Origin: Curvularia sp. ZM96 | Lineage: Eukaryota > Ascomycota > Dothideomycetes > Pleosporales > Pleosporaceae | Assembly (NCBI GenBank): GCA_022457065.1 | Contig: JAJGBQ010000002.1 | Location: forward strand, 434,001-498,000 | Length of the DNA stretch: 64,000 nt | Reading direction: 5' to 3' | In this document: positions 21,375 to 32,983 of the stretch, piece after piece | Position numbering within the stretch: position 1 is the stretch's first letter | Layout: every line of letters begins with the position of its first letter | Translations under genes and position numbers: made by a program | The notes under the pieces: generated by a model | The model's database searches: none | What the model was told of the DNA's origin: nothing | Seen by the model: only the letters and a program-made list of their open reading frames with translations

Positions 21375-23737
21375 ATGGTGCCCCTTTTGAGCGCCATCGC
21401 AGGTCTCTCCCTGACATCCGTTGCGCTCTGTTCCGCTACGACTCCTTGTGCCAAAGTTGGTGTTCATCTTCAAAATGCCAACCAAACAGATGCCAATGGG
21501 AAACCCCGAGTCCCAGCGCAACTAGCCTACGACTGTATTACCTCTGTGCCGTTCAACCAAAGCGCTGCTATCAAACTAATCGATGGCATGAAACTTTATT
21601 ATAAATGGCAGAGTACGACTAGTTGGCTTGCCGACCCACCACAGGAGTATGTGGAGAAGGTCCAACCAGCTATTGATATTTGGGCCCGGCTTGAAGACGT
21701 CCGCAAGAAGGCTGCTGCAGGATCGTACAAGAATGAGTTTGAGGTAAGTGCTGATATCCTTTTCTAATTTAATTATCTTATCGAAGTGCTGACCTTGATC
21801 AGTTTGGGAATGACATTCGTGATATTCCGCGAGAGGCACACGATGCCCACTTTTATTATGAACCGGATGTTTTAGGCTCAATATTCAGCTGGGGTCGTCC
21901 AGTACCTCTCGTCTCTATTTCAAACGATGGTCACGAACTTCCACAACCGTATGTGTACGAGGACATTCTAGAAGAATCTCTAGGAAATATCACGACCTGG
22001 AAGCCTTCGCACATTACCCATATCAACGGTCAGGATGCTGTGAAATTCCTGGAAACGGAGTCCTTGAAAAACGACTTCCAGGATCGCGATGCCCTGTATA
22101 ACAGTTTGTTCTACAACCTGCCATACGTGGCTGTTGGACTGGGCAGTTATTCCAACCGATTTGCCGAAACACCAATGGATTACCCTGGACCTAATACCAC
22201 CCTAGATTTTGCAAATGGTACAAGCCGGAAATATGAGAACTATGCTGAGGTTCTCGTTTCTTTCGACGGTATCACTGATGGAGAAGTGCTCTACCAGACT
22301 TATTTCACGGGAAGCCCCCCTGATGGAAGCCAGACTGCCGACAGCAATTCGACATCGCCTTCTTCCTCACCCTCGCCTTCTTCTTCACCCTCGCCCTCAC
22401 CTGAACCTTCCACTGCCCCGACACCTCAGCCCAAACCAGCGCCAGGTTACCCGCCTCCAATCTTCCGCTCACCGTACAACTATGTTGGGGGCTACTACCT
22501 TGATGGAGAGTACTCCGATGTTGCAGTTCTATCTGTGATCTTCTTTTGGACACCAAGGTATTTTGTGGATGGGTTCTCAGGACCTATTGCCAAGTTCCTA
22601 GCCGCTGCCAAGCGGGATGGGAAGAAGAAGCTTGTTCTGGATCTCCAGTCAAATCTCGGTGGTCTTATCGGGTGCGGATTAGACCTGTACAAGATGTTGT
22701 TCCCGAAACTTCCTGATTACTCATGCAATTCCCGATACCGGGCGTTTGAAAGCACAAAAATCCTCACCGAAAAGTTCACGGAAGCTTCCGCAAAATTCCC
22801 CTTCGATTATGATCCATCAAATGATACATTGTTCGATCTCCAGACCAAAATCGCTACTCAGGTCTTCGATGCCCTTTTCCATGTGAACGAAACAGGCCAG
22901 ACCTTCACAAGTTGGGAAGAACAATATGGTCCTTATGAAGTTAGGGGGGAGCAATGGAGCAATCTCATTCGAGAGGACTTGAACAGCAGTCTCAACACAA
23001 TCTTCAACACCGGTGTTCCAATGCACGGCTACGGTGTTCTTGCCAACTACACAGAGACACCCTTTGCGCCCGAAGATATCGTTGTAATCACCGATAGCGC
23101 CTGTACATCAATGTGCCACAGTTTTATCGACCTATTGAAATACCGCACAGGCATAAAGATAGTTGCTCTCGGGGGACGCCCGCAGGAGGGTATGACCCAG
23201 GCCCTAGGTAGTACGAAGGGAGGGTTGTTTTTATCCTGGTCTTATATCCAACAGCTGGCTAAAATGGCAATTACCAACTTAACTTCTTCACCCGAAGAAG
23301 CAGCACGCCTCAATCAGACCGAACTAGGAAAATACTGGGACAACACCGTTTTGGATCGCCTGGCTACTGACACAACTGGAGGGGTCAACTTCCAGAATCC
23401 TATCCGCGTAGGTGATAAGTCCGAGACGCCGCGACAGTTCGTCTATGAACCCGCCGACTGTCGAATATTATTTACGAAGCGGATGACATATGATATGACG
23501 GCTGTCTGGGAGTCTGTCATTGATAGCGCTTGGCGTGGTAAGAACTACTGCATTGCTGGTAACATCGCCAGTGGTCCCTCTCTTCAACGGCGCGACGGTG
23601 TTTCTGAAAGTGCGCGTAACACTTTGATTACTGGATGGAGAGATTCGCTGAAAGCTTCTGATTACCCACTCAAAGTTGTCACTGACCCTGTTTCGAAACG
23701 TCTTCGAGAAGACGGTCACCCACTATTTTCTGTGTAA
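21375..23737 (+). CDS. Secreted S41-family peptidase, UstP-like
   Basis: Two exons, 21375-21743 and 21803-23737, joined over a 59-nt intron (GTAAGT...GATCAG), give 767 residues. The N-terminus MVPLLSAIAGLSLTSVALCSA is a clear signal peptide. Residues about 304-338 form a Ser/Pro-rich linker of Kex-exposed, O-glycosylation type. The C-terminal part matches the fungal S41 (tail-specific, CPAF-like) peptidase fold: LVLDLQSNLGG, then VITDSACTSMCHSF with the expected nucleophile Ser near residue 555, then LGGRPQEG. Several N-glycosylation sequons are present. Relatives sit in ustiloxin and phomopsin clusters (UstP, PhomP), where they are thought to process precursor peptides; others are general secreted proteases. 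Because a dikaritin-like precursor lies 37 kb to the right, a shared role is possible but not shown. Confidence 0.85.
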
Positions 23738-26042
23738 TCCGGAGTCTTAGACTAATCTTAGTCTCTTAGTAAGACATCGCTTTTACAAGCGCGAATTAAC
23801 TATTGAATTGTGACAATTCTCTTTCTTCTCACAGTTGCTCCGTTCTGATTAGCGAGCTTGTTCTATCCCGATAGCCCAACGAGCAGATTAGAAACCCACA
23901 GGGATGATTACAATATTGTGTAGCTGTGGTCCCTTAGTATCAATATTGATGCAACAAGTTCTTGTACTTAGTCCGGACCGCTGTATAGTCATATATCTGC
24001 ACGGTAGCTGTGATGGGCTGCGCCCTAGTGTAAGTTTCATTTTACTGAGCTTGATCCAGTATATATATCCGACTACCAGAACAACAAGACAAGACTGCAG
24101 TCTTGTCTCACCTTCTTAATGAGGTGGTAGCGTAGGTATTCATACGCTCGGCTTATTAGGACCCACGCCTTACATGCTCTATTCTAGCTGTATCTTGACT
24201 TCGTGAATCTTTTAATATAGCTATTAGCTAGATTAGCATAGTAAAATATTGGTAGTATCGAAATTAGCGCTTTTAGTTCGTGTTCATGGGGTATCAGAGC
24301 TTATATTACAAAAGTTGAGGACTAGTATTGTATCTATCTTTCATATTCTATGCTTACATAATACTACTTAGGTTAGTTCCAGGAGGGTAAGAGAATATCA
24401 AGCTTGTCCAGACTGGTCCAGACTAGCCCAGGTCTCGACAACATTAACGCTATCAATGCCATCGAATCAGCTAGCGATACTTACACTCTCAAGATCTAAA
24501 AGCTCATATCCGCAAGCAGAATTGAAGTAGTCTACGAAACCGTCGCTCAGATAATGATTATCTAGGACTGAAAGCGCTCCAACGCTTTAAGATTCATTGG
24601 CGATCTCAAAGCCACCTCTGTACCAAAAAGGCGTTGTGAGTTCATGGACTGAGTTGTGTTCACGGAGAAGCTCTTGGATCCTCCCAAAGGTCTTGGTGCA
24701 ACTTGACTAAGTGCAATGGACTCTGTTGCGCTGCGCAGTGTGCCTAGGATTGGTAGAAGCGGAAATGCCCCCATTCGAGAAGCACAACGCATTGCTTTGA
24801 GATCTTTTCTCTTAGAATGATGAAATAAAGATGTGAGTGTCTTCGTAGTTGCCCATGCGGGCGTGAGTCCAGTGGTCTACCTAGCTATACCTATGATGGA
24901 TGTCACATACCCATTTGCCAACCTAGGGATGATCATCTTAAAGAGGGGGATAATATTACAAGTAAAAAAGTAAGAAGATTCTTCCCTAATTACTTACAAC
25001 GAGTGGTTAGAAAAGACACTCGGGTTCGCATTAGAGGAGAGAATCCCGCGCCTGTGGTCTGTGTTTACGTGCCTCCACCACTCTTGCAAGGGAAGCCTTA
25101 AAAGACCGCCGGTGTGTGATCACGTGATTGGCGTTCCGCTAAGGCTAACCATCCACGGAATGGCAGGATCTGTCCCGCAAATGTGCTAAAGCGGGGATGC
25201 GGCACAGACAGTAGCGCCAACCGGACTTTCTGATCAATGCATTGTGTCACGAATTAAAAAGCTATGCCCCACATGTGATGACAGCTAAATGGCGTGCGCA
25301 AAGCGCAAGCTGCAAGTGCATAAGAGTATACCACCAAACTTATTGAGTTAAACACACTAATATATGTTCCTGTTCATGAAAAGGGGAATTCGTCGACGAC
25401 ACTGTTCCGAAATATGCGCAGCCTACGACATGAAACACACGGAGGGACGCTTAGAGGATTAGTTTCCCGTCGCATTGCAAATGCTCTGCTTGTTCATGTT
25501 TGCAGCTGGACTTTTCTTCTGTTAGTTTAAGCAATTGTTTGGGTGTATAAGTTATTGTTGCAGTTTCTGAGACGAGACCGCTCCGAACGCATGCCCCGTG
25601 CTTCTCCATGGTCCGCTTTGCTTGATTTCCCTCGTAAAATCGGGCTGCCTTTCATGATTCAGTATAAGGTTTTGTGACGTGCTGGTTCGTAGCGGATAGC
25701 TAATTAGACCTAGAACACCAGATACAAAAAAGCAATTCTAGTAAAAGCTAGAGCAGGCTAAAACTTAAACTCTGACCACACCCAAGCCACAGCACACGCT
25801 ATAGAACCACAGCTGAAGGTATACCATCGTTCTTGCAGAGCTTTCATTTGTCGCAACTGAAACTTCTCGTACGTATCCCTGTAAGCCACCTCAATAGTTC
25901 CCGCTTGTCATCACGGTTCGCTTATGTGGTTTACGTCACCTGCTATCTGCAATAGGGGTTTTTCTATGTCGTGCATGCCCTCTGTTCTCACAGCTCTAAG
26001 GTGCTTGTAGCTCTGTTTTCTGACTTGATGTCCTTGAGCAAA
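23738..26042. other. Gene-poor stretch with a possible LTR-retroelement trace
   Basis: No intact gene was seen. At 24287-24300 the sequence TGGGGTATCAGAGC resembles the initiator-Met-tRNA primer-binding site (TGGTATCAGAGC) found next to the 5' LTR of Copia elements, and the bases just before it end in TTCA. A weak open stretch with many stops follows at 24430-24620. No reverse transcriptase or second LTR was found. Confidence 0.3.
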
Positions 26043-27589
26043 ATGCAGTCTCCATGGTTATTGTGTGTTCTTTTCATCTTCCGCGTTGCTGTGACTCCAG
26101 TTCAAGCTCAACTTGATCCGCTAACAACTCTACCAATTTGCGCGGTGGGCATGTTTCCATCTTAGGCTCCCTGAGACCCAAGCTAACGGTTACCCAGCAA
26201 ACATGCCTCGCCATCTCGTTCGCCAATTCCACATGCGATCCGCTCAAGGATATATCCTGTCGGTGCAACAACAGAACGCAACAACTGATCGCCATGAACT
26301 GCTTTTCCACGTCATGCACAGCTCGGGAGACTCTGACCACCCTTAACGTTACCACAGTCATGTGCGAGGTGCCCGTTCGAGACAGATCCAAGATGTATCG
26401 CATTGTCAACACCATTCTCTTCACCTTTAGTACTGTGGCCATCCTAGGGAGATTCTATTCCCATATTACTCTTAGGCGCTTGCAACTGCTCGACGACGGG
26501 AATATGGCTTTAATACTGGTATGCGTTATTGTTCAGCACCTATCATGACTAACATCTCATAGGTGCTGAATATACTCATGTTTACCCTATCAACTATGAT
26601 GTGTAAGTTCTCGTGTTCCAAGGCTACCTTGAAAGCGTAAACGCTGACCTACAAAGCGTTTACTGGACTTGGACAAGACATGTGGAAAGTCTCGTTTAAG
26701 AATATCAGATTGACAATGTTATGCTTCTGGATCTCCGTACCATTCTACGGAATCGAGTTCGGCCTTGGCAAGATTGCCTTTGGCCTTTTCTACCTCCGCA
26801 TATTCAACGATAGCGGTTTCCGCAAGTTAGTGTGGTTCGTTATTAGCTTGACACTTATGTACACGGCTGCCTTCGCAATTTTGGGTATATTTATCTGCTC
26901 CCCTGTGAGTTATTTTTGGTGGCAGTGGGATCTGGGTGGTGAACATAAAGGCAAGTGCCTTAACAACCACACCATTGGGTTTGTCACTGCATCAGTTAGT
27001 ATCGTTACAGACCTTGTCATGTTAAGCCTACCTATCTCCCAAGTTTGGGCTTTACATCTTTCTACAAAGAAGAAAGTTGAAGTCTTATTCATGTTTAGTA
27101 CTGGCTTCTTGTAAGTCTTACTACTATCTGTTCGTATGCACATTGGAAAAGATGCTAATATTAGTGCAGTGTAACCATCGTTTCAATTATCCGTCTGCGA
27201 GCTCTCCTCAACTTTGCAAAATCTTCAAATATTACCTGTAATGCTACTCCTCTCCCTCGCTATATAGCTTCCTACTGATACGCCCAGCAGACGATTTTCT
27301 CGATACTTCGCTCTGGTCTATGATCGAAATCTACGTTGGCATTATTTGTGTATGCATGCCGTCGCTCAAGCTCAGTCTCCAACTTTTGTGCCCTAAGATC
27401 CTACGCAGCATCCACGCGTCCACCTCGAAATACAGCAGCTCAGGCCAAACTGGAGGAAATATTGCCGTTTGGAGAAATTTCAAAGTTAGCTCTTCAACGA
27501 AGCCCCAAACGGACGAGCAAGGGAGCGTTGTTGAATTAGTGAAAATAGTAGGAGATGCAAGGAGCACGCAAACACTTGAAGAGTCATAA
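26043..27589 (+). CDS. CFEM-domain PTH11-type G-protein-coupled receptor
   Basis: Six exons, 26043-26144, 26198-26518, 26563-26602, 26657-27110, 27170-27237 and 27291-27589, give 427 residues; an in-frame ATG at 26028 would add five. A signal peptide is followed by an extracellular CFEM domain with eight cysteines in order (PICA, QTC, STC, ISCRC, NC, TSC, MC). Seven hydrophobic segments of the fungal rhodopsin-like (PTH11) type follow, with characteristic GLGQDMW, FGLFYLRIF, ICSPVSYFW, LPISQVW and LWSMIEIYVGIICVCMPSL. The C-terminal tail is cytosolic. PTH11-class receptors sense surface or host cues in plant-associated fungi; ligand and pathway here are unknown. All splice signals are good, including TGACTAAC in a 44-nt intron, so the gene appears functional. 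Confidence 0.9.
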
Positions 27590-27989
27590 GGCGAAACGCA
27601 TCGTATAAAGCACGGATAGTTACCTAAACAAAAAGTTTTAGGTTTAAGAGAAGTTAATGTATTGTATAGAAAAGCCTGTGGTCTAGTACAATTAACGTCC
27701 AAATGAAGAACTACTACTTTCTACACTGAACACCAACGCCTGTCTCAACATCCCATCATATTCCTCTTTCCGCGCCTTCCTCCCAGCTACCTTCTATAGG
27801 GCTTTCTCCTGCTGAAAATATTAGGATAGGCAATTCCTACACTACTAGTAGGTAATACAAAAGTAGCAGAGGAGAGTTAGAATCATGGAAGCTCGATTTA
27901 GAAAGAACTATAGGACTATCTCGCCCTAACCCAGACCGAGACTAGGGAAGTATACCTCAACCCCGTGTAATATAACGCTTATAATAGAG

Positions 27990-28220
27990 GAGATGGCTAA
28001 GCTTCGATAGGCACTAGACGAAACAAATAAGCGTAAGAGGCGCAAGTAGTGATACGTACAGACAGAAGGGACTGTTACTATAGACGAGGTATAAGATGTA
28101 TTAGCTAAATAGGTAGGTAGTAGCTGTAGTAATAGAGAAAGTGCGTAGAAGAGGGTGCGAGGATAGAGACAGTGCGGGCATCACAAGCAGACTAGATATA
28201 ACGCTCGTACCTGCGCAGTC
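27990..28220 (+). pseudogene. C-terminal relic of a pogo/Fot1-type DDE transposase
   Basis: One plus-strand frame reads as the tail of a fungal CENP-B/pogo-like transposase: a basic KRKRRK stretch, YVQTEGTVTIDEV, and a decayed zinc knuckle ending NARTCAV. Seven in-frame stops (mostly TAG) occur in 77 codons. The knuckle GH appears as RY (GGA to AGA, CAT to TAT), the C:G to T:A changes expected from RIP. About 70 bp downstream an inverted repeat (ATATCGTG ... CACGATA, about 28305-28365) could mark the element's end. Upstream parts of the transposase were not identified. Confidence 0.6.
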
Positions 28221-28914
28221 ATGATAGATAGTGCTAGCAATAATAGCAACTTTAGGAATTAATTTTGTAATAGTTTATTGACTAGAATAAAAGTGCGTAA
28301 TATCGTGTCGACGTTGACGCGCGGGTGGAGCGTGAGCCGCTCGCTTGTGAACCACGATACTAACTCTTATATGATTATCATTTATATCTACTAAGAAATG
28401 AATTTTCAAAGTTGTGATGTTTTGTAGTACGTTTTTCTATGTCACCCCCCTAAAAATAGTAATAGTCCACAAAACCTTTAATTTGGTTGTGTGAGATTGG
28501 TATGCTTTATTCCTGGCCTGGCTTTACGCTCCTTTTATGTGTATGAAGGCGCATAGCGTGTGTAGCATCGATCTATTTGGAGATGGGGTTGAAGATTGTG
28601 ATCAGCTTATGTTTCTTAATGAGAGGTTCCTATTCCCGCTCCAGCTGTCCAGTCTTGCGGTAGTTATAATACGTAGCAAGCGTTGAAGGGTGGCAGAATA
28701 CATTAAAGGCGTGACATTCGATGAATTAATATACACTGAATAGCACGGGCACTAGATGCTGCTGTCGGAATTGCGTCTCACTTGCTTCCAATATAAAGCA
28801 TGGGCAATTCCTACACTTCTTTTGACTCATTTAATCATCTACTTAAAACAGATCGACCTAGGCTCCATTACTACAAGAGTCCAACGCCGGCATGCGTCTA
28901 CTTTATACGCCATT
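28221..28914. other. AT-rich flank of the transposase relic
   Basis: This contains the GC-rich terminal-type inverted repeat near 28305-28365 and otherwise AT-rich sequence. The plus-strand frame at 28756-29028 is antisense to the end of the SBDS-like gene and is not a gene. Confidence 0.35.
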
Positions 28915-29382
28915 TCAATTGTGGACGCCTCCTCCACTACTAACACCAGGGCCATTCGTAGGGTTCCTATCGCCCTCCTTGCTCGAAGACTACAAAGCCT
29001 GTCAGTTACTAGGAAGAATGAGCTGTAACTCTTCTACCTTGTTCTGAATAATCTGGCCCTTCTCTATAACTATTTGTGCGACCTCCTCAATCTTGTGCGT
29101 TCCAAATTCACCCTCCAACTGCGCATTCGACGCTCGATCTAGGATGCCTTGCGCTCCCTGTCTAGGAAGATTTAACAGTACTCCTAGATAGCTGCTATTT
29201 CAAGGAACATACTTGTGTGAGACAAAGACGAAGAATCCATCTAGCACGTCTACAAGTGGGATTGTCTTGTCTTTTTTCCAGTCCCTTGCCGATTCAGCAC
29301 TCGCGATGTAGACAATGTAGGCGTCCCCCGTGTTTGGGCCTTTGTAATGCATTTTGACTTCTTGGGTATTGCCGCGCGTCAT
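28915..29382 (-). CDS. RTC3: SBDS-domain protein, Rtc3-like
   Basis: Three exons, 29213-29382, 29038-29161 and 28915-28989, join in frame to 122 residues. Introns of 51 and 48 nt have GTATGT and GTAGAA donors. The start MTRGNTQEVKMHYKG and the following DKTIPLVDVLDGFFVFVSHK match the small SBDS-fold proteins of the yeast Rtc3 type. Exon 2 continues with GAQGILDRASNAQLEGEFGT, the most conserved part of the family, and the C-terminus is Ser/Gly-rich (NGPGVSSGGGVHN). Rtc3 is a single-domain relative of the ribosome-maturation factor SBDS/Sdo1, suggested to act in RNA metabolism. Length and order match the family, so this is a likely housekeeping gene inside a decayed region. Confidence 0.85.
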
Positions 29383-29900
29383 GTTTGTTTATAAATCTGA
29401 GGTCGGTGGTCGTCTTGGCGCAGGATCAACTTGCCTTTGAAGTAGACTTGCAAGACTCGAGAAATCTCCATGTTTTAGTAATTTTATACCAATAGAAAAC
29501 GGGACCACTTGATTGAAACGCTGCAATCGTCATACTTAGCTCTAGTGTTAGGAATTATCTTTAAGCACGTCATTATTCGCAAAGCTGCGCTAGAGCACCG
29601 ACCCCACGGAGTTTTGAATAAGCATCGTCATAGCACTGTAGGATTATGAAATCGTGAGCCTTAAGAGCAAAATTCGGCGCACAACGCATTTTTCATAAGC
29701 TAGTGTAGAGTTTCTTAGTGTGAGCACTCGACCTTGGAAAGCTCTCAATGCGTGTACACCTAGGGAGTCGCCGACTATCGAGACTGCCCAGGTGCGGTGA
29801 ATGGCCATCGCAAATGAGAGTCTCCAAGATGCTATAGAACGCGACTGATTTTAAGTTTGATATGTGAAACCCTCTCTCGAAAGTTTATGAACATGTCTTA

Positions 29901-30524
29901 TTACGTGGGTTTTCGTACACTCACTAAGATACTATGATGCTCCACATTAACCGCCCACTCTTTCGGCCATGGCCAGCCACCTAAATCTTCCGCAAAAGCA
30001 ACGCTCTTGTACCAGCCAGTCAAACAGCTGCAGCCCGCTATCACGGTCGGCATCTTCACTTCTACGTAGCAGTTTTCACTCTCAAAGTCATCCAGGATGA
30101 CTTCGTCTGTGTCCTCTTGCTCAAATCCCTCAATTCACTCAGCTACAACCTCACCGCTGCTAGTTGATGAAGACCATTTGCGAGATTCATTGGACTTAAG
30201 TAGACACTCCATGACGTTGCATATCTCCTTCTGTGCTGCTTGGAGAACGGAGATGTAGTGGGGTTCCTTTCGCAATGCTATCATTGCAGCTCTCGAAACA
30301 CCCTCCAATGGACTGACACGGATGTGACGCGACTTGTTGGCCTTGTCCTGCAGGTCGTAGGTGAGCAACATTGGCGTAATCGGAATTGTTGTAAGATCAT
30401 AGGATATGATCTGGAGAGTCGGCTGGGATGGCTCCTCGTTGAGAAGCGGAGTAGGCGGATAGGCAATATTTCTGTATGAGCGCGGCATACAGGAGGACTT
30501 TTTTGAAGACGATGAGATTTCCAT
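29901..30524 (-). pseudogene. Hypothetical protein frame with one in-frame TGA
   Basis: The frame starts at the ATG at 30524 (MEISSSSKK) and runs 129 codons to TGA at 30135-30137. In the same frame it then stays open for another 78 codons to the TAA at 29901. The part after the TGA looks protein-like, with an acidic run (DEVILDDFESEN) and GGWPWPKEWAVNVEHH. I do not recognise a family. A single nonsense change (for example CGA to TGA) would explain the pattern. The alternative is that the true gene ends at 30135 and the downstream opening is chance. Confidence 0.35.
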
Positions 30525-31739
30525 GGCTAGATGCGACGCATAGTCAACGTGGAAGAATGAGGGTAAGATTCTGTTCGACTGTAGTGGTTACTTGTCGCAT
30601 GTCGGAAGCCGGGTCTCTAAAATGCATTTGCTTTAAGAGAATCGATCACTGGCTAAAGAGGGTTTACGTCGTTCACGATAATAGCTCCTTGTGAGGTCAT
30701 GCTGAAAACTGTCGTACAGTCACGCCGACATTGGCCGCGGCTAGATTTTGCTTTACTAGGTTCTAAGTACTATATGACTAAGCGAATAACAATATCTGGT
30801 AGCTATGATGTGTTCTTATAAATTCGATCTCACCACGCCTATTAAATAGAACTGGTGCCTGGTTGGGCTCACGCGACTAATCATTGGTAATTCGCGCAGG
30901 AACGTTCTGCCATACGGTGTCAGTATCATTGGCGAGACATGCAGATATCTAAGGGCCAGAAGCGTCTAGTACCAGCTCTATGGAACACCTACAGAGTATT
31001 TAGCTTACTATCAAACTAAACGGAGTATGAATACCTAGCAAAGGCGAAGGAGATAGGTATGGGGTAAAGACCGAACATTTGAAGGAACGCTATTTGCTTA
31101 TACAATTCAATAGCCTTAACGTGTTCTACTAGTAAGCTGCGCTCTGTAGTAAGCTATACTATTACCTAGACATTGCTCGAATAGGATCAAACAACCCTAT
31201 ACTCCAATATTCATTTGGAGCAGGCTGCGCTAGCACATTGCTAGCTTGATCCATATCACATGACCGCCAAGGTTGGTTTGTGCTGGGGTATGTAGCGCCT
31301 CTATCCCACCTCAACTTAGGTCGGTAGACTTATGTTCGATTGCCTTCCGTACATACGACAGTCTAGGTCGATGGGTCATGATTTGTGACACATGCGAGGA
31401 TATCCAGCGGCATTACAACTTGTACGCTTGAGTTGATTGAATTAGAGGCAATAGAGATGCGCAAGGCGAAGCTGGGGACGGACTATGCTAACATTCTAAC
31501 GAGTGTAGCTAACATTGTTTTTACGTAGTAATGTCGAGGTTGACAGTCACTAATCAGGAGTCGTATTTTCATATGTTCGGTGACGCCCATACTACGTTGC
31601 GACAACTCCGGTGACGCCACAATTATTGCGCTCTGACGATATTGTTATGTTAGGCAACACCTAATCTCTAGATATCATCAAAATCGCCATCAATCATTCC
31701 GCCGTGATCATTCCAATCAATATTCACCTTTAGTTCGCA
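30525..31739. other. Gene-poor, moderately AT-rich stretch
   Basis: No coding frame with protein character and no clear repeat boundary was found. The right end must contain the promoter of the mitochondrial-type gene starting at 31740. Confidence 0.35.
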
Positions 31740-32686
31740 ATGCATTTACTTCGCTTTACAACGTTGCGAGCAGCTCCAACTACAAGCACCACACAGGCCA
31801 CGAAATGTTTTCATAGCTTTAGGCTTCATCCATTGCAAAGGGCTGTCCAAAGTAGGACATATGCCAGCACGCGCAGCATCCTCAAAGAGAATACTAGCGA
31901 GGTTCCATGGTACGTTTGATGCTGTCGCTACAATTCCTGTGAATTGACTGCTGTTGTGGTACTCAAAATTTAAATAATGTATTTTTGTAGGATGGCAGCT
32001 GCAGCTGTAGGTACTGTTGGCGGTCTCTATATCGCTTTGAATCAGGATCTACGCCACGGAACAAGCTACGATACACAAGCGAAAGCGCATAAGACTCAGA
32101 GGGAGTTGGACAGTGAGTACGACGCGTCTTCAGAGAAAGAACCTACTGTAGGAGGCCATGCGGAGTCTATGGCTGGCGCTGAAGAAAGTTTCGAGGATAA
32201 GGCGAAGAATGAACTCGAAACTGAGTCCCAAAATGGAAAGAGCAACGAAAAGATGGGCCAAACAAAGATTGAGAAGAAAGACGACCCCAGCCAACCGGGT
32301 GCCGGTAGGCCCGATCCAGATGAAGGGGCAGGCCTGGTGGGCCATGGCCCGAAAGAATCCCCAAAGGCTATGGAGCCAGGAGTGGTATCTCCAGACGTGT
32401 CTGATAAGGTTTGTACAAGTGTATGCTTCCCTCAGTTTTCCAATGCTAAGTAGTACAGCCCGATCCTCGCGGAAAACCCAAAAGCCAAAACGAGACTTCT
32501 GGAAAGCAAGAAGGCCTATCTAATGCCGACACCCACCATAGCTCCAAAGTTTCCAAGCAGCCAGAAAAGAGCAAGAAGGGTGAAGGTGTTGCTGAAACTG
32601 CTAAGCTCAAAGGTACCGTCTCTACCAACCGACCTGGTCCTGAGAATAAGGAAGAACGAGGTAAGGCTCAGATGGAGAAAAAGTAA
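31740..32686 (+). CDS. Probable mitochondrial protein with disordered charged tail
   Basis: Three exons, 31740-31909, 31991-32408 and 32459-32686, give 271 residues. The N-terminus (MHLLRFTTLRAAPTTSTTQA, then further Arg and Ser with almost no acidic residues) looks like a mitochondrial targeting sequence. A short hydrophobic Ala/Gly segment (AAAAVGTVGGLYIAL) follows and may be one membrane span. The remaining about 190 residues are Lys/Glu/Ser/Pro-rich and probably disordered. I do not recognise a named family. A small inner-membrane-anchored protein is the best structural guess. All frames and splice sites are intact. Confidence 0.65.
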
Positions 32687-32983
32687 TATAGAAAGTCTCG
32701 CGTCTAGTGTTTTTGATTGATACTTGCGACAAGGCAAGTAAATCGATGAAAGGGGCAAACCTCACGTACAACAGCTTTCTTCTTTATCTTTCTTCTTCTG
32801 TAGGATAGATGAATGCAAACTCGTCCGATAGATTTCCCACCCATAACACATAGCTAACTACCGCCACTTATGATCATTTACTAAGGCGAAGCCTTGGCTA
32901 CTAGTAGGGCGCCCGCCCATCACAGGAAGGATGCGATACCTAACCAATATGAGGTGCGGATTGGAGTCCGAACCATACGTCGT

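Noticed and set aside
28756..29028. 90-codon plus-strand frame.
   Set aside because: It is antisense to the last exons of the SBDS/Rtc3-like gene, which has clear family motifs.
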